Shown in pieces: positions 1 through 5,763 of a DNA stretch of 5,821 nucleotides. The stretch spans positions 1 through 5,821 of the forward strand of contig JBGPBY010000472.1 of the NCBI GenBank assembly GCA_041481485.1, written 5' to 3'. The notes under the pieces were generated by a model. It did no database searches, was not told where the DNA came from, and worked only from the letters and a program-made list of their open reading frames with translations. This DNA comes from JBGPBY01 sp041481485. GTDB lineage: Bacteria > Acidobacteriota > Terriglobia > 20CM-2-55-15. How positions within the stretch are numbered: position 1 is the stretch's first letter; every line of letters begins with the position of its first letter. Both the position numbers and the translations under genes were made by a program.

Positions 1-3
1 ACC

Positions 4-124
4 AAGAAATCCCTCTCCCAACGGGAGAGGGCGGCCGAAGGCCGGGTGAGGGGTACCGCAAGTAACAATTTTTACTTGCGGTACCCCTCACCCAACCCTC
101 TCCCGTTGGGAGAGGGTTTTCTTG
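4..124. repeat. Long imperfect inverted repeat (intergenic hairpin element)
   Basis: Two arms face each other across a six-base loop at 66-71. The inner arms 44-65 and 72-93 are perfectly complementary over 22 bases. The outer arms, about 4-31 and 96-124, each contain a smaller palindrome of the form CCCTCTCCC-N3-GGGAGAGGG (11-31 and 96-116). The left arm carries 12 extra bases (32-43) where the right arm has only AA (94-95); with the next G, the extra bases make a small palindrome, CGGCC-GAA-GGCCG. Palindromes of this CTCTCCC/GGGAGAG type are common intergenic repeats in many bacterial genomes. This one lies 17 bases past the stop of the minus-strand VWA gene, so it could form a 3'-end structure on that transcript. 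There is no clear T-run, so intrinsic termination is not claimed. Confidence 0.85.
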
Positions 125-141
125 ATCGCATGTCCTTATCT

Positions 142-1614
142 TCACAGACCGCCCCGGCCCGAGTTGAACTGGTGCAGCGTTGAAAGATAATTCTCCGCCA
201 CATTCAGCTGGCTTCGAATGTCTTCGTCTTCCATTCGAGGGTATCGTTCATGAGTCTCGGTTACCGCGGCTCGGAGCATGTTTTCCGCCGCCCGGTAGTT
301 GCTGTTCTTCCAGAACGTCTGCATATCGCTGAGTGCCTGCGCGATATTGGCGATGGTGAAGTTCTTCCGCACTTCCGGGTCCTGCAGAAAATTTCGTCCA
401 TTCCCGGTTCTCAGACTGGCAGTCTGAGTTTCTTCAACGGTTCGCTGCCTGCGGATATCGAAATACGACAGTCGAACGGTAACCTGGCCGGCGGTTTCCG
501 GATCGTATCTCAGCATGATCACTTCAGTGGCGCCGTTATTGAGGTTGTCCAGATCGAACGCGACGTGGTCGCCAAGAAAGTGCGGTTCGTATCCATAAAT
601 GTGCTGCAGACGAAGAGGCAATGGCGACGCAATCTCCACATGCACATTGCGGGCAACCGGGGATATCAGGCTTTGCACTTCGTCGATAAAGACCTTTTCG
701 ATATCGCGCGAGTCGGCAACGAAGTGATACAGACCGTGCCCGGACCTTGCGAGCGTGCGCAGCAGATCATTATCCAGATCGCTGCCGACTCCGATGGTGG
801 AGAGATCGATTCCACGCCGGTTATACGCCTCGGAGTTTTCCGCAATTCGTCGTGGGTCGCGTTCACCCTCATTGGCAATACCGTCGGTGAGCAGGATGAC
901 GCGATTGGTATATCCACGCCCAAAGTTCCTCATCGCCTCTTCATAGCCCAGCATGAGTCCGGAGTTGATATTGGTGGAGCCTGCAGGCTGAATTCTTTCG
1001 ATGGCCATCCGGTGACGTTGGCCGTTGCCAAGGGCAGTCGCCGGCAATACGACTTGCGCGGATCCGTCAAACACGACGATGGAAACAATGTCGCTCGGGC
1101 GCAAACGTCCAATCAATGTCTGCAATGACTGCTTGACGCGAATCATCTTGTCTGCGGCGGCCATCGAACCGCTGTGGTCGATTACGAGTGCCAGATTCAG
1201 GGGACGCAGATCGCTGGTGTCATCGAACTCGGCGGTGGCGAGGCCGACCTGAAGGACAGCCGGCTGTCCGGGTGAAACGGTGCCGTTTCCCCATCGCACA
1301 TCGAGGGCGATGCCCTGTCCGGATTTCGGCCTCGGAAGACTGTGCCGGCGGTAGTTGACGATTTCCTCAACCGCGATTCTGTCCGGTGTGGGAGGCACAG
1401 TGGAGTATCCCGGACCGTCAAAGACAGCACGAGCCGGAGTGAAATACGGCGATCGCGAATTTGAAACTGGCGGAGGAACAGATGCCGGGGTTTCTGATTC
1501 TGTCCTTGCACGAGATGCCGAGGCAGAGGAAACTCCGTTCTGCGCACGAAGGCCGGCCGAAGAAAGAAATGTTATGGCGAGTAGCCCGATCAAACTCGAA
1601 GCAATTGCTTTCAT
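142..1614 (-). CDS. Exported von Willebrand factor type A domain protein (YfbK-like)
   Basis: The product is 490 residues from the ATG at 1614, chosen because a GAAAGGAG ribosome binding site lies 10 bases upstream and a signal peptide follows at once. Residues 1-25 form the signal peptide (hydrophobic core about 8-20, ending GLRAQ), so the protein is predicted to be exported. Residues 26-60 are a Ser/Pro-rich linker. Residues about 60-95 resemble the N-terminal region that precedes VWA in YfbK-family proteins (AVEEIVNY). Residues about 139-310 are the VWA domain with all MIDAS metal-binding positions: D146-x-S148-x-S150, T214 and D244. Residues 311-490 are a beta-rich then helical C-terminal region, as in YfbK relatives. 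VWA domains with an intact MIDAS bind ligands or partners through a divalent cation; the partner is unknown here. There is no lipobox cysteine, so a soluble periplasmic or secreted protein is more likely than a lipoprotein. The gene is divergent from the membrane-bound activator. Confidence 0.92.
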   Translation of the reverse strand: MKAIASSLIGLLAITFLSSAGLRAQNGVSSASASRARTESETPASVPPPVSNSRSPYFTPARAVFDGPGYSTVPPTPDRIAVEEIVNYRRHSLPRPKSGQGIALDVRWGNGTVSPGQPAVLQVGLATAEFDDTSDLRPLNLALVIDHSGSMAAADKMIRVKQSLQTLIGRLRPSDIVSIVVFDGSAQVVLPATALGNGQRHRMAIERIQPAGSTNINSGLMLGYEEAMRNFGRGYTNRVILLTDGIANEGERDPRRIAENSEAYNRRGIDLSTIGVGSDLDNDLLRTLARSGHGLYHFVADSRDIEKVFIDEVQSLISPVARNVHVEIASPLPLRLQHIYGYEPHFLGDHVAFDLDNLNNGATEVIMLRYDPETAGQVTVRLSYFDIRRQRTVEETQTASLRTGNGRNFLQDPEVRKNFTIANIAQALSDMQTFWKNSNYRAAENMLRAAVTETHERYPRMEDEDIRSQLNVAENYLSTLHQFNSGRGGL

Positions 1615-1624
1615 ACTGGAAAGA

Positions 1625-1632
1625 CTCCTTTC
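1625..1632 (-). promoter_or_regulatory. Shine-Dalgarno site of the VWA gene
   Basis: On the minus strand this reads GAAAGGAG, 10 bases before the ATG at 1614. It decides the start: an in-frame TTG at 1668 would add 18 residues ahead of a perfectly placed signal peptide. The other two genes in the window have no comparable site. Confidence 0.8.
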
Positions 1633-1669
1633 AGGTCTGTGTCGGGGAGAAGAGGAGCACGAAGACAAC

Positions 1670-1750
1670 CGTACGACATCCTGCAGAAGGTATTTGAACT
1701 AAAGGATTTGCATTTCGTACGATCTCCGGGCGGCGCGGTTCCGTCGTACG
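1670..1750. promoter_or_regulatory. Cluster of three CGTACG sites, candidate operator for the VWA gene
   Basis: The palindrome CGTACG occurs at 1670-1675, 1716-1721 and 1745-1750, and I saw no other copy in the window. The first copy on the plus strand and the third on the minus strand share nine bases, CCGTACGAC. The first and second on the plus strand match at 10 of 12 positions (CGTACGACATCC and CGTACGATCTCC). The cluster starts 56 bases upstream of the VWA start codon, where a regulator would bind. Start-to-start spacing is 46 and 29 bases, so the copies are not evenly phased. No convincing -35/-10 or -24/-12 promoter could be picked out among them. The regulator is unknown. Confidence 0.4.
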
Positions 1751-1758
1751 GATAATCT

Positions 1759-1880
1759 TGATGAATGCGATTCCGACTGTAGGGGCGGTCTATGACCGCC
1801 CACAACTGAGAGGCCTGCAATCCTCCGAATTGTGGGCGGTCATAGACCGCCCCTACAGTGGGGAATACATTCATTCACAT
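1759..1880. repeat. Paired REP-type palindrome (BIME/REPIN-like), copy 1
   Basis: Two head-to-head REP units form an inverted repeat whose core is 1776-1859. Each unit has a GTAG head (1779-1782; CTAC at 1853-1856), a stem GGGCGGTC-TAT-GACCGCCC (1783-1801; inverse at 1834-1852) and then an ACAA tract. The inner arms continue to an 8-base loop at 1814-1821. Outside the core are related flanks: TGATGAATGCGATTCC at 1759-1774, and on the other side the inverse of GTGAATGAATGTATTCCCC. A GTAG-headed palindrome occurring in inverted pairs is the known layout of REP elements mobilised by RAYT (REP-associated tyrosine) transposases. No RAYT gene is in this window. The right unit ends about 60 bases before the start of the activator gene, so it may lie in its leader. 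Confidence 0.85.
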
Positions 1881-1918
1881 TCTGTATCCCCTGTGAAACG
1901 GCAGCGTATGCACACCAT

Positions 1919-4900
1919 ATGAAAATGAAGTGGGCGGTCGTGATTCTGACACTGACCCCGATCGGCCTAATGCTCAAGGCTCAGGAGCCGATCGAGGTTC
2001 GGGTTGGAATCATTGGACCTCAAAGTTCCGGTACGGTGGGTGCGGCAGAGCAACAGGAGTCCGGGATCCGGGCTGCTATTGAAGAAGCCCGAACCCGGTG
2101 GGGAATTCGAGTCCGGGTGGTGGCCTGTGACGACCAGAGCGACCCTCAACGAACACTCGCATGCGCGCGGGAACTCGAGAAGCAGGGTGTCGCCGTCATC
2201 ATCGGTTCGGTCAATAGTCTCTGTACCCTGGAACTTCCCAAAGTGGCTGCGGAGTTGCACATTCCGATCGTCAGCGCCATTTCCACTGCGACTCGGCTTA
2301 CCCGGACTGCACCGGTTAGCGACAGCCGGCCAACCTGGTTTTTTCGCGCCGCCCTCAGTGACCGCTATCAGATGCATTGGCTTGCACAATGGCTGGCCGA
2401 TTTCCGTTCCCTGAAGCCGGACGAAGTGGCTTTTGTTTTTGAAGATTCGAACGCCTTCGTCAAAAACAGCTCGGATGAGGAGACCCGAAAATCCAACCAC
2501 GACATTTACGGCTGGGGGCTGCGGCAGGATTTCCTGAATGCAGAATCCTGGGAGGCTTTTGCGCAGAAACCGATTGATGTGGGAATTTCGCGCGGTCTGG
2601 TCTCGACGGACCAGGAGAAGCTTCATGCCATTCTCGCCGCGATCGCGGAGGGCAGAAAAAATCGCAACAACCGTCCGGTGCGGGCTTTCGGACTGCTCAC
2701 GCTTTGGGATGAAGCCCGCGAGATCGTCAGCTTTATCCGGAAGGATGAAAATCGCGAACTGGTACGAACCACGTTTGGCCTGAAACGTGACGAAGAGCCC
2801 ATTCTGTTTGCCGGTTCCGGCGCAACGTCCGTCGACTTTTACAAGAGCGGAGGGCAGTCCGTTGTGGGGACCTATCTGCTGTCTCCGTTCTTCGTCGGCG
2901 AGAGTTCGGCGACCTGGCAGGAATTTCGGAAGATCCTCAGCAGCCACAACGTCGATGCGGCACATCCCGATCCGTATCTCGCCCTCGGCTACGATTCGAT
3001 GTCGCTGATAGCGTCTTGTCTGAATACCATCGGAGCAAAGAAAAATGGCAATTCGCAGTCTTTGACAGAACTGCGCAACGCATTGCGCGCTTGCCTCGCT
3101 GCCGGTATCGAAGACAGTGCAGCGCTTTCTCTCGTCACCGGTCTGAAAGGTTTCGACAAAACGGGAGAAGCCATTCGCGACCTTGCACAGACGACGTACA
3201 TTCTTCGCGTCGGCAGCCAGAATACGCTGGTGCCGGTACTCTCAGAAGATGCCGGAGCTGCGCTCGTCCATCCCGTCTGGTGGCATCCGGATGGAGCCCG
3301 GCTGATCTGGCTGATGATTGGCGCTGCGCTGTCTCTTGCCGGGATATCCGCCGCTTTGAAATTCAGACCTGCAAAACTCGCTGCGGTTGAAGGCACAGGA
3401 ATCCAGCCGCCAATTTCAGTTGCTGTCAGTCCCTTTGCTCCGAAAGAGGCGCGGCCTGCGCGTAACGTTGTTGGCGAACCTTCCTGGTTTGCTTCCGAGT
3501 TCTTCTTCGGCTCCGATGCGGCGTCGCAACAGGCGCTGCAGGTCGTGCGAAAGGCCTGCGTCGACAGCGGCGACAGGAAGCCAGTCATCATCATGGGACC
3601 TCCTGGCGTTGGGAAGACGCAGCTTGCTCACTTGATACATAAGGCGAGTCCGCGCGGAAACGCAGGCAAGCCGTTCTATGTCGTCGACTGCGCAACAATC
3701 ACGGAGAGTCTGTTTGATAGCGAGCTGGCAGGCAGCACGCGAGGCGCGTTTACCGGCGCGGTCGCCGATCGCAAAGGGTTGCTGGAATCTGCAGATGGCG
3801 GCACGGTGCTCTTCGATGAGATTGGAGAAATCAGTCTGGAACTGCAGGCCCGCATTCTGCGATTCCTTCAGAACAACGAAATTCGACCAGTGGGATCAGC
3901 CGCCTCGCGCAAGTTGAATGTGCGTATCATTGCGGCGACCAACAAGGATCTTGCGTCCCTGCGTCCGGACCTTTGGGGAAGGCTTTCGCAAGGCAATCTG
4001 GTCATCGGTATTCCATCGCTGGATTCGCACTGGTGGGACGTCCCGGACTATATCGATGGCCTGCTGCGGCACTTCCGAACCGGAGTGTGCATCTCCGATC
4101 AATCACTGGAAATCCTGACGGCTTGTTCCTGGCGCAGTAATTTTCGTGCTCTGGGCTGTATGAACGAGGCAGGTGTCGCTTTGGGCCTGATCGGAGAAGT
4201 CGCCGGTTCATTGCCCGGCGGCATCATTACACCGTCTGCTCTTAGAGCGTCCGTAGGTTCCGATCCCGACGTCCAACAACAATTGACGCGCGCTATTGAA
4301 GGACTCGGAATCGCGCTTCCGCCAGCCGAGCGGCCGGACGCCTTGTTCCCGGACGGCATGGATAAGTGGTTTTCGCAAACCGATCCGCGTCGGGCATGGA
4401 CCTTTGTACTGGACATCATTTTTAATCGTCTGCGCGGACCTCACAACGAAAGCTTTTTACTGGCACCGCGCGATTCCAAGCGGCTGGCGGTGAGTTTTGC
4501 GGAACTGTCGGCAGGTCTCGGCTTGGCGGATGAACGTGCCGCCGTGAAATCCCTGCAAACGAGCGGCGTACTGATGTTGCCGGCGCCGCTTCGCGACCGG
4601 GAACTGTCGGACGCTATCGCCCGGCAACATCGGCGTGAGCTGATTCTCTTCGCCAAACGAACGAACTTCATCCGTTTTTCACATGAGGAGCTCGCGGAAG
4701 TGTGCGGCGTGAATCGCACGAAGTATTACAACTTCTATCACTATGCGCACAGCCTCGCGGAGGAGTTCTATGGGCCGGACGTCGTGCCGCCCGTGAGCCG
4801 CTACGTCATCGATCATCGCGGTGAGGCCGTGCGAAGTGACAGACGTTCTGCGTTTTCAAATCCGGATTTCGAGAATCGCGTCGGGCAAATGACGGAGTCG

Positions 4901-4951
4901 TTCTCGGTGCTAAGAAAATTGGATCTTCTGTCAGGCCGAGCGCGGCTGTAG
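1919..4951 (+). CDS. Membrane-bound sigma-54 activator with extracytoplasmic LIV-binding-type sensor domain
   Basis: The product is 1010 residues. Residues 1-22 are a signal peptide or first membrane segment. Residues about 26-440 form a type 1 periplasmic-binding (Leu/Ile/Val-binding, receptor-family) domain, starting VRVGIIGP and including NSLCTLELPKVAAELHIPIV. Residues 462-480 are a hydrophobic membrane span. Residues about 530-770 are an AAA+ sigma-54 activator domain: Walker A GPPGVGKT (560-567), GAFTGA loop (609-614), Walker B GGTVLFDE (627-634), sensor I N675, arginine fingers R682 and R688 in LRPDLWGRL, and a variant sensor II, WRSNFRAL, at 738-745. About 150 residues follow that I do not recognise, then a putative helix-turn-helix near 919-945 (SHEELAEVCGVNRTKYYNF). 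The layout implies ligand sensing outside the membrane and ATP-driven opening of sigma-54 polymerase inside, without a kinase. The start is ATG 1919 (ATG 1925 also possible); neither has a clear Shine-Dalgarno. The stop TAG lies within a REP element. Confidence 0.88.
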   Translation: MKMKWAVVILTLTPIGLMLKAQEPIEVRVGIIGPQSSGTVGAAEQQESGIRAAIEEARTRWGIRVRVVACDDQSDPQRTLACARELEKQGVAVIIGSVNSLCTLELPKVAAELHIPIVSAISTATRLTRTAPVSDSRPTWFFRAALSDRYQMHWLAQWLADFRSLKPDEVAFVFEDSNAFVKNSSDEETRKSNHDIYGWGLRQDFLNAESWEAFAQKPIDVGISRGLVSTDQEKLHAILAAIAEGRKNRNNRPVRAFGLLTLWDEAREIVSFIRKDENRELVRTTFGLKRDEEPILFAGSGATSVDFYKSGGQSVVGTYLLSPFFVGESSATWQEFRKILSSHNVDAAHPDPYLALGYDSMSLIASCLNTIGAKKNGNSQSLTELRNALRACLAAGIEDSAALSLVTGLKGFDKTGEAIRDLAQTTYILRVGSQNTLVPVLSEDAGAALVHPVWWHPDGARLIWLMIGAALSLAGISAALKFRPAKLAAVEGTGIQPPISVAVSPFAPKEARPARNVVGEPSWFASEFFFGSDAASQQALQVVRKACVDSGDRKPVIIMGPPGVGKTQLAHLIHKASPRGNAGKPFYVVDCATITESLFDSELAGSTRGAFTGAVADRKGLLESADGGTVLFDEIGEISLELQARILRFLQNNEIRPVGSAASRKLNVRIIAATNKDLASLRPDLWGRLSQGNLVIGIPSLDSHWWDVPDYIDGLLRHFRTGVCISDQSLEILTACSWRSNFRALGCMNEAGVALGLIGEVAGSLPGGIITPSALRASVGSDPDVQQQLTRAIEGLGIALPPAERPDALFPDGMDKWFSQTDPRRAWTFVLDIIFNRLRGPHNESFLLAPRDSKRLAVSFAELSAGLGLADERAAVKSLQTSGVLMLPAPLRDRELSDAIARQHRRELILFAKRTNFIRFSHEELAEVCGVNRTKYYNFYHYAHSLAEEFYGPDVVPPVSRYVIDHRGEAVRSDRRSAFSNPDFENRVGQMTESFSVLRKLDLLSGRARL

Positions 4952-5033
4952 GCGCGGTCTATGACCGCGCACAATTTGAAGGAGAGCATTCCTCAAAATT
5001 GCGCGCGGTCATAGACCGCGCCTACAGCCGCGC
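4940..5033. repeat. Paired REP-type palindrome, copy 2, overlapping the activator stop codon
   Basis: The arms 4940-4970 and 5003-5033 are perfect reverse complements over 31 bases. The 32-base spacer pairs partly again (ACAATTTGAAGGA facing the inverse of GCAATTTTGAGGA). Each arm has a GTAG head (4948-4951; CTAC at 5022-5025) and a stem GCGCGGTC-TAT-GACCGCGC. Compared with copy 1, the second stem base and its partner have both changed (G:C to C:G), so pairing is kept. The TAG of the left GTAG head is the stop codon of the activator gene, and the arm also covers its last three codons. As RNA this would be a strong 3'-end hairpin, but there is no following T-run. Confidence 0.88.
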
Positions 5034-5074
5034 AATTTGAATTCATTCACACGTTCTGTGACCGCGCCTACAAT
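5034..5074. repeat. Degenerate REP half-unit upstream of the ankyrin gene
   Basis: ATTCATTCAC (5041-5050) repeats the outer flank of copy 1 (1869-1878), and TTCTGT follows in both places. Then GACCGCGC (5060-5067) and CTAC (5068-5071) match the last stem strand and inverted GTAG head of copy 2. The opposite stem strand is not preserved (TTCTGT stands in its place), so this is a broken or partial copy. It ends seven bases before the ankyrin start codon. Confidence 0.6.
5046..5074 (+). promoter_or_regulatory. Putative sigma-70-type promoter of the ankyrin gene
   Basis: TTCACA (5046-5051) and TACAAT (5069-5074) are separated by exactly 17 bases; each differs from the consensus TTGACA and TATAAT at one position. 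A start point six or seven bases past the -10 box would fall at 5080-5081, on the A of the ATG, so the transcript would be leaderless. This fits the lack of any Shine-Dalgarno upstream of 5081. The -10 box overlaps the inverted GTAG head of the degenerate REP half. Confidence 0.5.
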
Positions 5075-5080
5075 CAGACC

Positions 5081-5746
5081 ATGAAGCCCATCTTTGAAGC
5101 GGTGATGGAAAGCGATCGGGCCGTTCTGAAGCTGTTGTCGAAGTCGCGGGAGTTGTCGCAAGCCAGAGCCGATGAGGACCACCTTGTCGAATCCATTCCG
5201 CATTGGGTTTATGCGGGCGACACGCCTTTGCATCTGGCGTCCGCTGCACTGCGGATCGGTACGGCAAAACTGCTTCTCGAACACGGAGCGGATGTCCAAA
5301 CTCAAAACCGGCGCGGCGCCACGGCCCTGCATTATGCCTGCGATCCGCGTCCCAACTCGGGCGGGGTCTGGAATCCCGAAGCACAGGCGGCGTTGATTGA
5401 ACTTCTGATTCGACACGGTGCCAATGTCAATGTTGCCGACAAGGGGAAAGCTACGGCTCTGCATCGTGCAGTGCGAGCACGCAGCGCGGCGGCGGTACGG
5501 TGTCTTCTGGAAAATGGCGCACGCGTCGACGTGGGGTTGGGCAAACTCGGTTCATTGCCGCTGCACCTGGCAGTTCAATCGACTGGAGCCAGCGGAACTG
5601 CGGACAGTGTGGAGGAGCAGTTGGAGATTATCGGGTTGCTTCTAAAACATGGAGCCCGGGCTATTGATGAAGACAGCCGGGGCCGAAGTGCGCTCGAGTG
5701 GGCAGCGAGCGATCGTATTATCTCGGCACTGAAGGCAGGGAGTTGA
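5081..5746 (+). CDS. Ankyrin-repeat protein
   Basis: The product is 221 residues with no signal peptide or membrane segment, so it is predicted to be cytoplasmic. It consists almost wholly of ankyrin repeats, which form stacked helix-turn-helix units used for protein binding. A degenerate repeat spans about 3-44. Clear repeats begin at G46 (DTPLHLAS..KLLLEHGADV), A80 (TALHYAC..ELLIRHGANVN), A124 (TALHRAV..RCLLENGARVD) and S158 (LPLHLAV..GLLLKHGARA), with a short capping repeat near 203-220 (SALEWAA). The second and fourth clear repeats have longer loops, for example PRPNSGGVWNPEAQ at 89-102. No enzymatic domain is fused to it, so it is probably an adaptor or inhibitor-like binding protein; the partner is unknown. 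The ATG at 5081 lacks a Shine-Dalgarno. It is downstream of the activator gene on the same strand but separated by 129 bases of REP sequence, so co-transcription is uncertain. Confidence 0.9.
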   Translation: MKPIFEAVMESDRAVLKLLSKSRELSQARADEDHLVESIPHWVYAGDTPLHLASAALRIGTAKLLLEHGADVQTQNRRGATALHYACDPRPNSGGVWNPEAQAALIELLIRHGANVNVADKGKATALHRAVRARSAAAVRCLLENGARVDVGLGKLGSLPLHLAVQSTGASGTADSVEEQLEIIGLLLKHGARAIDEDSRGRSALEWAASDRIISALKAGS

Positions 5747-5763
5747 GGACGATCATGGAAGGC

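Noticed and set aside
250..1128. Open frame of 292 codons on the plus strand inside the VWA gene
   Set aside because: It lies wholly antisense to a gene with clear domains, signal peptide and ribosome binding site, and its translation shows no recognisable domain.
1615..1668. TTG at 1668 as start of the VWA protein
   Set aside because: It bypasses the strong GAAAGGAG site and adds 18 residues ahead of the signal peptide.
1860..1891. Small stem GGGGAATACA / TGTATCCCC before the activator start
   Set aside because: The stem has a one-base bulge and arises mostly from REP flank sequence; not enough for a riboswitch or attenuator call.
1907..1912. TATGCA as a -10 box for the activator
   Set aside because: No acceptable -35 element is found at the proper distance, so no promoter is claimed.
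1832..1918. GTG at 1832 as start of the activator, adding 29 residues
   Set aside because: The GTG is inside a REP arm and would put a non-hydrophobic stretch before a normal signal peptide; ATG 1919 fits better.
1615..1918. Sigma-54 -24/-12 promoter for the VWA or activator gene
   Set aside because: No TGGCAC-N5-TTGC-like sequence could be found on either strand by eye.
1967..2965. Open frame of 332 codons on the minus strand inside the activator gene
   Set aside because: It is the antisense shadow of the LIV-binding-type domain, with no plausible ribosome binding site or family resemblance.
4940..5033. Intrinsic terminator after the activator gene
   Set aside because: The hairpin is strong but no T-run follows, and the sequence is explained as a REP pair.
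1776..5033. The activator gene as a composite mobile unit bounded by inverted repeats
   Set aside because: The two bounding elements have different stems, and similar elements also lie after the ankyrin gene; ordinary accumulation of intergenic REP copies explains it.
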